Shown here piece by piece: positions 41,103 through 50,092 of a DNA stretch of 64,000 bases. Position numbers and translations under genes: made by a program. Position 1 is the first letter of the stretch. Every line of letters begins with the position of its first letter. Source of the stretch: Labrys sp. KNU-23 (lineage in GTDB: Bacteria > Pseudomonadota > Alphaproteobacteria > Rhizobiales > Labraceae). Below the pieces are notes generated by a model. It was not told where the DNA came from. It made no database searches and was given only the letters and a program-made list of their open reading frames with translations. The DNA is taken from assembly GCF_008330945.1 (NCBI RefSeq), contig NZ_CP043489.1, forward strand, positions 372,001 through 436,000, written 5' to 3'.

Positions 41103-42887
41103 TCAGAGAATTGTCTTGCCGAAGGCAGAGAGGATGAAATTGGCGCATTCGGCGCCAATGGTGGCGGGCAATTCGTCGTCGATGCCCGAGACGCTGAGGG
41201 AGCGCAGCCTGCCGCTCAGCGCCGCCATCTCCATGGCCGAATGCGTCTCGCGCACGGTGATGCCGCCGATTCCGCCGCTCCAGTCCGACATGTCGGTGGC
41301 GGTCGGCGAATAGCAAAGATGGAAGCCGCGCGTGCCGGCGCAAGCGATGGCGATCGCCTCGCGCATGGCATGGCGCAACCCCACCGCGTCGATCTCGGCC
41401 ATGGTGTAGACGCGCATGCGCGAGGCCTTCAGGGCTTCGGCCTCGGCCGGATCGGCATCGCGCAGGCCGAGCAGGACGATGTTCTCCGCTGCGATATGGG
41501 GCGGCAGGCGAGTGAGCAAGCGTCCCAGCACGGCGTTCTCCGCCGGCCGGCCGTCGCCGCTATCGGGCATCATCGCGGCATCGGAATCGATCCAGATCAG
41601 GCCGAGCGCATCGTGGCGGCGTCCTGCCGCCTCAACGAAGGGCATGAGGTCGGCTCGCCCTGCCCCGGTTGACAGCACGATCGCGCTTTCGGCTGCGGCC
41701 GGCGCGAAACCGAGCCGCTCGATACGCGCGGCGACATTGTGGGTGGAAAGCAATGCGCCGCCGACCTCGTCCGTCTCGACCGCATAGCCCCTGCTTCGGC
41801 CCTGTTCCATCACGTCCCGCATCGGAACCTTCTCCACATATTCCGACGTCATCACCGTCAGCAGGGCTCCGTAATTCAGCCGAAAACTGACATCTTCGCC
41901 CACCTTGAGCGGTGGGTTCGCCTCCGTGAGGTCGAGCACCAGATGGTCACTGGACGCGCCCAGCACGCGTACGCCCGGCCGGATCGGCATCAGGCCCTCG
42001 GCGATGACGTCCTCCCGCCCGATATTGGCGATACCCCTCAGACGGTCGCCCTCGTCGATGAAGACGGGCACGTTGCCGAAGGCGTCGATGCCGGATTTGC
42101 CAATCGGCATCGACGGCTTGACCTTCACTTCCAGCAGTTCACCCGTCAGCTCGAAGGCGTCGCGATCGAGCGCCTCCCAGGGCTGCTCCAGGAAGGTGTC
42201 ACGGCCGCCCTGCAGGATGGCCTCGCCGATCCTGAGATTGTTGACGCCCGCCGGCATGCCGCCCGCCAGCAGCAAAGGCAACGAAGAGGAATTGCCGCCC
42301 GACACCCAGTCGAGATGCCGCCCGGTGACGCTTTCGACCTTGTAGGCATGGGCAACGAGCTGGTCGAGATTCTCTTTGGTCGGAATGATGGCGCCGAAAC
42401 AGGTGAGATTGGTGCCGACGCCAGCAATGCGTATGCCGGGCAGTTCCATCACCGCTTCCACCGTCGGGATCAGATCGCTCGGCCAGATCCCTTCCCGGAG
42501 ATCGCCGAGATCCACCATCAGGATGACGTCGTGCACCCGCCCCAGCCGCTCGGCCACGCGCGAAATCTCGCGCATCAGCTGGAGTTCCGATTGCAGGCTG
42601 ATGTCGACGGTACGTACCAATTCCTCGACCCGCGAGGATGGCGGACTGCGCAGCAGCATGATCGGGCAATCGATGCCGGCGTCGCGCAGGCGGCGAATGT
42701 TCTCGAAACGCGACTCGGCGATGCCGGCCACGCCGCCGCGCAGCATCGCTCGCGCCACCTGGGGCATGCCGCAGGTGCCCTTGGTCACGCCAAAAGGCGT
42801 GATGCCTGCTTTGGCGCAGGTTTCGACGATGGTGCGGGCATTGTGCTCGATCCTGGCGAGATCGATGGCAATCTGAGGATCCGGCAT
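41103..42887 (-). CDS. PLP amino-acid racemase fused to a degenerate arginase-like domain
   Basis: Residues 1 to about 355 of 594 form a fold type III alanine-racemase-like barrel and beta domain: PLP lysine K36 in FGVTKGTCG, DWVSGGNSSSLPLL (195-207) and RIGEAILQGGRD (219-230). This is the Orr/alanine-ornithine racemase branch, usually about 350-380 residues. Residues about 370-594 follow the arginase fold: GLIWIDSDAAMM (429-440), LGLRDADPAEAEAL, FHLCYSPTATD (522-532) and GGITVRETHSA. The metal ligands are lost: arginase DAHAD reads DSDAA and the SFDxD dyad reads CYSPT. The second domain is therefore probably not a hydrolase and may bind a guanidino ligand or a partner. Racemisation of arginine or ornithine is inferred from the neighbours. 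Confidence 0.85.
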   Translation of the reverse strand: MPDPQIAIDLARIEHNARTIVETCAKAGITPFGVTKGTCGMPQVARAMLRGGVAGIAESRFENIRRLRDAGIDCPIMLLRSPPSSRVEELVRTVDISLQSELQLMREISRVAERLGRVHDVILMVDLGDLREGIWPSDLIPTVEAVMELPGIRIAGVGTNLTCFGAIIPTKENLDQLVAHAYKVESVTGRHLDWVSGGNSSSLPLLLAGGMPAGVNNLRIGEAILQGGRDTFLEQPWEALDRDAFELTGELLEVKVKPSMPIGKSGIDAFGNVPVFIDEGDRLRGIANIGREDVIAEGLMPIRPGVRVLGASSDHLVLDLTEANPPLKVGEDVSFRLNYGALLTVMTSEYVEKVPMRDVMEQGRSRGYAVETDEVGGALLSTHNVAARIERLGFAPAAAESAIVLSTGAGRADLMPFVEAAGRRHDALGLIWIDSDAAMMPDSGDGRPAENAVLGRLLTRLPPHIAAENIVLLGLRDADPAEAEALKASRMRVYTMAEIDAVGLRHAMREAIAIACAGTRGFHLCYSPTATDMSDWSGGIGGITVRETHSAMEMAALSGRLRSLSVSGIDDELPATIGAECANFILSAFGKTIL

Positions 42888-42891
42888 CGCT

Positions 42892-44139
42892 TCAGTTCCG
42901 GTAGAGCAGGCCTGTGGTGTCGATCTCCGGGCGGCGCCCGGCGACAAGGTCTGCGGTGAGCTTTCCCGAGCCGCAGGCCATGGTCCAGCCAACATGGCCG
43001 TGGCCGGTGTCGAGATAGAGATTGGCGTAGCGCGCCCGGCCATGCACCGGCACCGAGCCCGGCATCATCGGTCTGAGGCCGGCCCAGAGCACGGCCTTGC
43101 TTTCATCGATCGCACCGGGAAACAGGTCATGCGCCGTCTTGAACATGGTGGCGAAATCGGCTTGCTTGTGGCTGCGGTCATAACCGGCGAATTCGGCGGT
43201 GGAGGCGACGCGCAGCCGGCTGCCGAGGCGCGAATAGGCGATCAGCCGGTCCTCGTCGACGCCGCCCATGGTCGGGCCCTTGTCGTCGTCGACCGGGATG
43301 GTGGCGGTATAGCCCTTCACCGGATAGACGGGCACGTCGATACCGATCCTGCGGGCCAGCAGCGAGCTTTCGGGCCCGAGCGACACCACCACGGCATCGC
43401 AGGCCACCGGCCCCTGGTCGGTCAGCACGGCCTTGACTCGGTCGCCTTCGACATCGAGGCCGGTCACCGTGGTGTTGAAGCGGAATTGCGCGCCATGCCG
43501 TTCACGCGCGAGTTCGGCAAGGCCGCGGGTGAACAGGCAGGAATCGCCGGTCTGGTCCATCGGCGAATAGACGCCGCCGGCGATCTGGTGCTTGACGGCT
43601 GCGAGCCCCGGTTCCAGCGCGACCAGACGCTCCCTGTCGACGACCTCGATCTTCAGGCCGCGCTCGGCGATGTAGCCCATATGCTTGGCGCCGGCCTCCA
43701 GGCTCTGCTGGGAGCGGTAGAAATAGAGAATGCCCTTGCGCTTGTCGTCATAGGCAAGGCCTGTCTCCTCCTGCAATGCGTTGATGCATTCGCGGGCATA
43801 GAAGGCGAGCCTGAGCTTCACTTCCGTATTCGCATTGGCACGGGCCTGCGTGCATTGCAGCAGGAAGCGCCAGGTCCAGGCCAGGAAATTCGGATCGAGG
43901 TTGAAGCGGACCTTGATGCCCATGTCGGGCTTGTAGAGGGACTTGATGAAGGTCACGAGCGCAGCCGGCGAGGCCCAGGCGGTCGAGTCACCCGGCGATA
44001 CAAGACCGGCATTGCTCTGGCTGGTCCCGCAGGCAACATCGGCATGCCGCTCGATCAGCGTGACTTCGTGGCCGTCCTTTGCCAGATACCAGGCCGCCGC
44101 CGTACCGACGACACCGCCCCCCAGAACGACAACCCTCAT
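42892..44139 (-). CDS. DadA-like FAD-dependent D-amino acid dehydrogenase
   Basis: The 415-residue protein has the DAO-fold FAD site VVVLGGGVVGTAAAWYLA, the following Glu in LIERH, the DadA-type TSQSNAGLVSP and a C-terminal YLDTGHGHVGWTMACGSG that closes around FAD. DadA-type enzymes oxidise D-amino acids at the membrane and pass electrons to quinone, giving an imino acid that becomes a 2-oxo acid and ammonia. It lies 4 bp upstream of the racemase fusion, so racemisation followed by oxidation is the natural reading. Substrate not determined; D-arginine is inferred from the rest of the cluster. Confidence 0.92.
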   Translation of the reverse strand: MRVVVLGGGVVGTAAAWYLAKDGHEVTLIERHADVACGTSQSNAGLVSPGDSTAWASPAALVTFIKSLYKPDMGIKVRFNLDPNFLAWTWRFLLQCTQARANANTEVKLRLAFYARECINALQEETGLAYDDKRKGILYFYRSQQSLEAGAKHMGYIAERGLKIEVVDRERLVALEPGLAAVKHQIAGGVYSPMDQTGDSCLFTRGLAELARERHGAQFRFNTTVTGLDVEGDRVKAVLTDQGPVACDAVVVSLGPESSLLARRIGIDVPVYPVKGYTATIPVDDDKGPTMGGVDEDRLIAYSRLGSRLRVASTAEFAGYDRSHKQADFATMFKTAHDLFPGAIDESKAVLWAGLRPMMPGSVPVHGRARYANLYLDTGHGHVGWTMACGSGKLTADLVAGRRPEIDTTGLLYRN

Positions 44140-44228
44140 TACGCCTCCCCTACGGAGTTTTCCTCCGTATTATCAACTTATTATCGCGCCAGGCGGATCT
44201 TCTTCCTTATCCTTGGCAGGAGAGGCGA

Positions 44229-45245
44229 TCAGCTCACCGTCCCCTGCTTGAAGGTCGGCGCGAAACCACCGGAATCGCCGTCATTGAAGCGAATGACGCG
44301 CGCTTCCTCCTGGAACTCGGCGCAGGACTGACGCCAGATCACCCCGGGCCAGACCAGTTCGACCGAGGCGTCCTGCGGCCGATAGAGCGCCGTATAGAGC
44401 GTGCCATACCCCCTGCCATACGAGGTCTGGTAGACGGGCGGGCGCAGGAAGCCCGCCAGGACGTTCTCGATGCTCTGGCCTACCGCCAGCGCCTTCTCCA
44501 GCGCTGCCTCCCGTTCCACCGATTTGGTGGTCTGGGCATGGCGCGCCCATTCCACCCCATGCTGGTGGTTGGTGCTGACAAGCTTGGCCACGACCTCGGC
44601 CGGGCGGTCGGGATTGACATAGACGGTGGCGTGATGCCCCGCGCGATCGATCAGCGCCACCGAATAGGACATGTGCACGGGGATGCGCCGCAGCATCTCG
44701 ATCGCCTCGGCGGTATCAGAGGCGAATTCCAGCACATAGCGCAGCACGATCGGAATGCCGAAGCCAGGCCCTGCCGCGGTCCGCCCACCGAAGGAGAGCG
44801 AGACGGCAAGACCGTCCTCGTTGATGCCGTCGAGCACGCCCCACAGGCAATCGACCACCGCCACCACCCGCTTGCCGTTGAGGCGGGTGGCGAGCCACGA
44901 GCCCTCCAGCAGGCGCGGGCTGTAGTCGTAATTGCGGATGAGTGCCGGTTCGGGATCGGTAATGATCGCCTGGGAACAACCGCCGACGTAAACAGGCGGG
45001 CACCACATCGACAGGAAGCGCGCCTCGAGGTCGCCGTCACCTGCCGCCGAGACGATCGCCTCATAGGCCGGCAACAGTTCCGGCATATGGGCACGCATCG
45101 CTTTCAGGCTTGCCAGATAGGTCGGGCGCGCCCTGATGCCATCCCGCATGAACCAGCGGCTATAGGCATGCCAGTGCCGGTCGAACAGCTGGCGCCATTT
45201 GGCACCAGGCTGGTCCTCGTCCACGGCTTCGAACAGGAGATCCAT
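44229..45245 (-). CDS. C45 family autoproteolytic acyltransferase/hydrolase
   Basis: The 338-residue protein resembles acyl-CoA:6-APA acyltransferase-type Ntn hydrolases. The nucleophile is probably Cys90 (VGGCSQAI), which becomes the N-terminal residue after self-cleavage, followed by the conserved RNYDYSP, NEDGLAVSLSFGGR, and GFGIPIVLRYVLE. It would cleave or transfer an amide-linked acyl group. No signal peptide. It lies between the DadA-like gene and an ATP-grasp ligase (8 bp away), suggesting that it removes an acyl or amino-acyl cap; substrate unknown. Confidence 0.85.
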   Translation of the reverse strand: MDLLFEAVDEDQPGAKWRQLFDRHWHAYSRWFMRDGIRARPTYLASLKAMRAHMPELLPAYEAIVSAAGDGDLEARFLSMWCPPVYVGGCSQAIITDPEPALIRNYDYSPRLLEGSWLATRLNGKRVVAVVDCLWGVLDGINEDGLAVSLSFGGRTAAGPGFGIPIVLRYVLEFASDTAEAIEMLRRIPVHMSYSVALIDRAGHHATVYVNPDRPAEVVAKLVSTNHQHGVEWARHAQTTKSVEREAALEKALAVGQSIENVLAGFLRPPVYQTSYGRGYGTLYTALYRPQDASVELVWPGVIWRQSCAEFQEEARVIRFNDGDSGGFAPTFKQGTVS

Positions 45246-45253
45246 GATGGCAC

Positions 45254-46708
45254 TTACAGGATCTTGAAGGAGCCGGCCGACGGCGTGTCGTCGCGCTGGA
45301 CTTCCGTCAGCGGCTTGGTGGCGTAGAGCCGCTTGATGCCCTTGATCCAGTTCAGCGCCCGCTCGTTCAGGTCGAACTCATCGTTCATCACCCGGCCTCG
45401 CGTAATCAGGATGCCGAGATCGGCGCCTTCATAGCGATAGTCGCCGGGCCCGGTAATGCGCAGGAAGAAGGCCTCCTGCTCGTTCTCGATGGCCTGGCGG
45501 TGATAGTCGAAGCGGTCATAGGAGACGCTGCCGTCGGGCGCCATGCGATAGATGCCCGACGAAGGCGCGTGAGTAACGATGTCGACGATGTTGTCGGTCG
45601 CCTTGATCACCACCTGCGACCAAGAGTCGATGAATTCCTTCTGCGCCCAGCGATTGTTCAGTTCCTCGACATCGATCTTGTACTTGATGCCGGAGAACTC
45701 CATCAGGTGGAACATGAAGAGCGGGGCGTCGGCATAGGCGAAGGCGGCGTGGTTGGTCATCGAGCTGGCGCCGCAGATGCGCGGATTGAGCTCGCCCAGA
45801 TAGACCTCGTTGTCCTTGACGTCGATCAGGAAGTCGAGGTCGAAATAGCCGCGATAGCCTTCCTTCACCAGCTGGTTGCCGAAGCGATAGGCCATGTCCC
45901 GCGCCTTGGCGCGGATGGTCTCGGAAAAGGCGCCGGGGAAGATCTCGTTGCCGCACCAGCCGCCCTTGTAGGGCGTCAGTTCGGGCTGGCCGACGACTTC
46001 GGTGAGCAGCGGGCCGACCAGCGTGCCGGACTTGGTGGCGCAGGCCTCCATGGTGGCGCCGCGGCACTTGATCCGCTTCATGATCTTGACCTCGTCCTCG
46101 GCCGAGATCTCCTTAGCGTGCTTGTTGTAGTCGTCTTCGCTGGCGATGAAGAAGGTGGTGTGGCCGCTATCGCCGAAAGCCGTCTGCACGACGAGATCGG
46201 TACCGATGCCGGCCTTCTTGGCGGCGGCCAGCAGTTCTTCATAGCTCTTGGCGCCGGCCAGCGTGTTGGGCACCGAGGGCACCTTGGCCTTGTTGCCGAT
46301 ACGCACCGTTTCCATCTTGTTGTCGCAACGCTGCCGCAGCGACGCCTTGGGGAACCAGACCTCGATGCCGAGATCGTTGCAGATCTCCTCGGTCGTCTCG
46401 TCGAACATCAGGAAGGTCGCGACCGCCCGCCCGCCGCGGCGCTTGATGTAGTCGATCACTTCCTTGTGCTGGAGAAGATAGTTGTTGATGTCCTCGATGC
46501 TTTCGAATTCAGCATGAGGGATCTCACTGGGAACGAAGACGTTGGGGTGGCGCCCGTCGAAGCAGTCGATATAGCTGATGAACTTGAAATTTCTGACCCA
46601 TTCATCAATGCCGATCAGGTTGAAATTCGTCGCCGATATGAAATAGATCGGCTGCTCGTTGCGATGCATGACAACGCGTAGATCGGCAACATTACGAATG
46701 GTCTTCAT
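45254..46708 (-). CDS. ATP-grasp ligase of the biotin carboxylase-like fold
   Basis: The 484-residue protein has an ATP-grasp core: the lysine-bearing LVVQTAFGDSGHTTFFI (about 172-188), RGYFDLDFLID (286-296) and the metal-binding YLGELNPRICGAS (303-315). It lacks biotin carboxylase substrate motifs, so it is more likely a carboxylate-amine ligase. ATG 46708 follows AAGGGG. The frame stays open upstream to ATG 46771 and would add a very Lys/His-rich leader (KKKHKKKHK); whether that is translated is open. The C45 hydrolase follows 8 bp later. A ligase beside an amidase suggests a conjugate of an amino acid, made or unmade here. Confidence 0.82.
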   Translation of the reverse strand: MKTIRNVADLRVVMHRNEQPIYFISATNFNLIGIDEWVRNFKFISYIDCFDGRHPNVFVPSEIPHAEFESIEDINNYLLQHKEVIDYIKRRGGRAVATFLMFDETTEEICNDLGIEVWFPKASLRQRCDNKMETVRIGNKAKVPSVPNTLAGAKSYEELLAAAKKAGIGTDLVVQTAFGDSGHTTFFIASEDDYNKHAKEISAEDEVKIMKRIKCRGATMEACATKSGTLVGPLLTEVVGQPELTPYKGGWCGNEIFPGAFSETIRAKARDMAYRFGNQLVKEGYRGYFDLDFLIDVKDNEVYLGELNPRICGASSMTNHAAFAYADAPLFMFHLMEFSGIKYKIDVEELNNRWAQKEFIDSWSQVVIKATDNIVDIVTHAPSSGIYRMAPDGSVSYDRFDYHRQAIENEQEAFFLRITGPGDYRYEGADLGILITRGRVMNDEFDLNERALNWIKGIKRLYATKPLTEVQRDDTPSAGSFKIL

Positions 46709-46800
46709 TGCGAACCCCTTATGCTTTCCTGATCTTATCTTGTGCTTCTTCTTATGCTTTTTCTTAGGCATACGGTCAGAACCTAGCAAACTCGCTCGCT

Positions 46801-46902
46801 ACAACGCCATATCCGATTTCGAAATCGGGCATGGTGTTGTAGGTCTTTGTTGTTGCATCGTTTTTCCCGAAAACCGGTATCCACTTTTCGGCACGATGCT
46901 CT
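46801..46902. repeat. Two intergenic palindromes, rhizobial mosaic-type
   Basis: A 40-bp imperfect palindrome (46801-46840, three mismatches in 20 pairs) is centred on CCGATTTCGAAATCGG. Next to it GCATCG (46855) and CGATGC (46894) bracket CCCGAAAACCGGTATCCAC, a sequence type found as an intergenic element in many rhizobia. It separates the aldehyde dehydrogenase gene from the ATP-grasp gene. Confidence 0.75.
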
Positions 46903-48346
46903 AGCGTGTCAAGCGCGTCGTGACGTGCTTCACCTCCAGATAGGACGACATCCCCCACGGCCCGAGTTCGCGCCCAATGCCGCTGGCCTTGAAGCCGCCC
47001 CAGGAGGTCTGCACGAAGATCGCCTGCGGACTGTTGATCCAGACATGACCGGACTCGATCGCATCGGCGACGCGGTTGGCTTTGTCGAGGTCTTCGCTGA
47101 CCACGGTGGCGACCAAGCCGAAATCGCTGTCATTGGCGAGTGCAACGGCTTCGCTTTCACTATCGAAGCTGCGCATGCACAAGACGGGACCGAAGATCTC
47201 CTCCCGCCAAAGCGAGCTGTCGACAGGAACGTCCCCGAAGATGGTCGGCTCGACGAACCAGCCCTGATCCAATCCTGCCGGCTTTCCGCCACCCGTAAGC
47301 AGCTTCAATCCATCCGCCTTGCCGCGCTCAATATAGGACAGCACCTTGTCATGCTGGGCCTTCATGGTGATCGGGCCGATCTGCGTCCCCTCGTCAAGCG
47401 GATCGCCCGGCTTGAGGGCACGCGCGGCCGCCACCACCGCCTCGATCAGCCTGGGCGCGATCGAGCGTTCGACCAGAAGGCGCGAAGTCGCCGAGCACAT
47501 CTGGCCGGCATTGAAGAAGATGCCCCCCAGTACGCATTCCACTGCCTGGTCGAAATCGGCATCGCCGAAGACCACGATCGGTGACTTGCCGCCGAGTTCC
47601 AGGCTGACCGATTTGGTGCCGGGCGCCCCGGCCGCCATCACCCGGGCACCCACGGCATTGGAGCCTGTGAAGGAAATCTTCGCCACGTCGGGATGCATCG
47701 TCATCGGTGCCCCTACCCGCTCGCCGGTGCCCGTGATGATGTTGAGCACGCCGGGCGGCAGGCCGATCTCCGCAGCGATGACGCCAAGCTCGAGCTCGAC
47801 CACCGGCGTGATCTCGGACGGCTTCAGCACCACGGTGCAACCGGCTGCCAGCGCGGGCGCCACCTTCCAGGAGGTCGTTACCAGCGGGAAATTCCAAGGC
47901 ACGATCAGGCTGGCGATCCCGGCCGGCTCGCGGCGCAGGCGCGCGCCGAAGGCCGCATCCGGTACGGGGACGGTTCGGTTCTGGCTGGCTTCGAGATCGG
48001 CAGCCAGCTCAGCATAATAGGCAAAGGACGCGGCCGCATCCGCCATGTCGATGCGCGCCTCGCCGAGCGGCTTGCCATTGTTGCGCGAGGAGATGCGCGC
48101 AAGCTCTTCCGCCCTTTCGGTAAGTCTGTCGGCAATGGCCTTGAGATAACGTCCCCGTTCACGCCCCCCCGCGGCACGCCAGGCCGGAAAAGCCGCCTTC
48201 GCTGCTTCGACCGCCTTGGCGACATCGGCTGGGCCTGCCGCCGCGACCTGATGATAGGCAGTACCCCGAGACGGATCGAAGACCGGGATCTGCCCGGGCT
48301 CGACCGGATCCTGCCAGCGACCGTCGATGAAGAGCTGGTGCTGCAT
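46901..48346 (-). CDS. Aldehyde dehydrogenase, betaine/gamma-guanidinobutyraldehyde type
   Basis: The 481-residue NAD(P)-dependent enzyme has the full ALDH set: PWNFPLVTTSWKVAPALAAG, the cofactor loop ITFTGS-like ISFTGSNAVG, the catalytic Glu in VSLELGGKSP and catalytic Cys in NAGQMCSATSR. It oxidises an aldehyde to the acid. Start ATG 48346 is preceded by GAGG. Placed right after a ThDP decarboxylase gene, it would take the aldehyde made there; in Pseudomonas the matching enzyme is KauB acting on 4-guanidinobutyraldehyde. That assignment is inference. Confidence 0.92.
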   Translation of the reverse strand: MQHQLFIDGRWQDPVEPGQIPVFDPSRGTAYHQVAAAGPADVAKAVEAAKAAFPAWRAAGGRERGRYLKAIADRLTERAEELARISSRNNGKPLGEARIDMADAAASFAYYAELAADLEASQNRTVPVPDAAFGARLRREPAGIASLIVPWNFPLVTTSWKVAPALAAGCTVVLKPSEITPVVELELGVIAAEIGLPPGVLNIITGTGERVGAPMTMHPDVAKISFTGSNAVGARVMAAGAPGTKSVSLELGGKSPIVVFGDADFDQAVECVLGGIFFNAGQMCSATSRLLVERSIAPRLIEAVVAAARALKPGDPLDEGTQIGPITMKAQHDKVLSYIERGKADGLKLLTGGGKPAGLDQGWFVEPTIFGDVPVDSSLWREEIFGPVLCMRSFDSESEAVALANDSDFGLVATVVSEDLDKANRVADAIESGHVWINSPQAIFVQTSWGGFKASGIGRELGPWGMSSYLEVKHVTTRLTR

Positions 48347-48354
48347 GGCCAGCC

Positions 48355-49977
48355 TCACTGCGCCAGTGCGGAAGCCAGCGCCGAGCCCGCCCGGATCTCG
48401 ATCACGGTGGGCACGTCACGTGTCGTGGAAGCGGCAAGCTCCTGCGTCAGTTCCTCGATGGAGGCGGGCAACGCCGCCGCACAGCCGAGCGCGCGCGACA
48501 AGCCAACGAAATCCGGCGTGAAGATGTCGACGCCGATCTGCGGAATGTCCCTCTCGGCCATGAAGGCCTTGATCTCGCCATAGGAGGTGTTGTTCCAGAT
48601 GATCACCACCGCGGCGATCCTGGCCTCCACCGCGCTCGCCATTTCCTGCAGCGAGAATTGCAGGCCGCCATCGCCGATCAGGCAGACCGAAGGCCGGTCG
48701 GGCGCGCCGAGCTTGGCACCGAAAGCAGCGGGAAGGCCATAGCCGAGTGTGCCGTAGCCGGTGGAGGAATTGAAATAGGACCTCGGCTGGGGCGCCTGGT
48801 AGAACTGGTTGACGGCATAAACAGGCTCGGTCTGATCGCCGGCCACCACTGCCTCCGGCAGCGTTTTCGTCACGATTTCCATCAGCTTGGCATGTGTACG
48901 ACAGGCCGGCCACAAACCGGCCTCGACCTTGGTGCGTACTGCCTTGGCGCGTGCCTCGCCGTCCCCCGCCGGGCGTCCTTCGCCGAGCGCTGATAAAAGT
49001 GCGGCGGCCGCCAGCTTGGCATCGGCAGCGATCGGCAGGTCGCAGCGCAGCCCGGCGGCGAGCTGCAGTGGATCGATGTCGATGCGGATCAGCGGCCCGC
49101 CGAATTTGAGCGGCTGGGGCTCGGGATACATTTCCGTCTCGCCGAACTCGGTGCCGATGGCCAGCACCGCATCGCTGGCCGCCAGTTCGGCCAGGAGCGG
49201 CTCCATGCCGAGATTGCCGTTGAGGGCCAGAGGGCTGCCCGGTTCAAGAATGCCCCGGCCATTGATGGTGGTGAAAACAGGTGCATCGAGCTTGCCGGCG
49301 ATGGCGGTGATCTCGGCCGCCGCATCGGCCGCGCCACCGCCTGCCACGATGAGCGGACGCTTGGCGCTCTTGAGAATTGCCGCTGCCTTCTCGATGTCAG
49401 CCGCGCCGGCGGAAGCCTTGGCCGGCAAAGGCCAGGCCTGCGTCGACAGATGGCCGGCCGGCGCGACGATGACATCGAGGGGGATCTCGATATGCACGGG
49501 GCGCGGGCGCTGCGAATTGAACACGGTAAAGGCGCGCGCCATCACCTCGGGAAGCTGGTCGGGATCGAGCAGCGTATGGCTGAAGGCGGCGACCCCAGCC
49601 ACCAGGTTGCGCTGGGAGGGCAGCTCGTGCAGCCGCCCCTGCCCCATTGCCAACTGGTCCCGGGCATTCACCGCGGAGATGACCAGCATCGGCACCGAAT
49701 CTGCATAGGCCTGGCCCATGGCGGTGGCGATATTGGTCATGCCGGGACCAGTCACGATGAAACACACGCCAGGCTTGCCCGTCACCCGGGCATAGCCATC
49801 CGCCATGAAGCCCGCGCCCTGTTCGTGGCGCGGCGTGACATGGCGGATCTTCGTGGCCGGCAGGCCGCGATAAAGCTCCACCGTATGCACGCCGGGTATG
49901 CCGAAGATCAGATCGACGCCATAGGACTCCAGCAGCCTGACAAGGTATTCGCCAGTGGTGAGGGACGAGCCTGACAT
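48355..49977 (-). CDS. ThDP-dependent 2-oxo acid decarboxylase, AruI-like
   Basis: The 540-residue protein has the acetolactate synthase-type three-domain fold: catalytic Glu52 in TPRHEQGAGFMADGYAR, a central domain, and the ThDP site GDGG (435-438) to WNN (461-463). The opening TTGEYLVRLLESYGVDLIFGIPGVHTVELYRGL in part resembles 2-ketoarginine (5-guanidino-2-oxopentanoate) decarboxylase AruI of pseudomonads. It would make 4-guanidinobutyraldehyde. Neighbours support this: aldehyde dehydrogenase next, ureohydrolase before. Acetolactate synthase proper is less likely as no small subunit is present. Start 49977 has a weak ribosome binding site; ATG 50001 is an alternative. Confidence 0.85.
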   Translation of the reverse strand: MSGSSLTTGEYLVRLLESYGVDLIFGIPGVHTVELYRGLPATKIRHVTPRHEQGAGFMADGYARVTGKPGVCFIVTGPGMTNIATAMGQAYADSVPMLVISAVNARDQLAMGQGRLHELPSQRNLVAGVAAFSHTLLDPDQLPEVMARAFTVFNSQRPRPVHIEIPLDVIVAPAGHLSTQAWPLPAKASAGAADIEKAAAILKSAKRPLIVAGGGAADAAAEITAIAGKLDAPVFTTINGRGILEPGSPLALNGNLGMEPLLAELAASDAVLAIGTEFGETEMYPEPQPLKFGGPLIRIDIDPLQLAAGLRCDLPIAADAKLAAAALLSALGEGRPAGDGEARAKAVRTKVEAGLWPACRTHAKLMEIVTKTLPEAVVAGDQTEPVYAVNQFYQAPQPRSYFNSSTGYGTLGYGLPAAFGAKLGAPDRPSVCLIGDGGLQFSLQEMASAVEARIAAVVIIWNNTSYGEIKAFMAERDIPQIGVDIFTPDFVGLSRALGCAAALPASIEELTQELAASTTRDVPTVIEIRAGSALASALAQ

Positions 49978-50092
49978 GTGATGCACCGATTGCAAAAGCA
50001 TTTTCCAGGAAAGTCGGCAGACTTTACGATGAAGAAAATGCGTCAAAACAGGGAGTTAGGAAGAATCGCGAAATCGCAATTCTTCCTAGGGA

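Noticed and set aside
48355..49977. Acetolactate synthase of branched-chain synthesis
   Set aside because: No regulatory small subunit or ilvC nearby, and the neighbours point to a catabolic 2-oxo acid decarboxylase.
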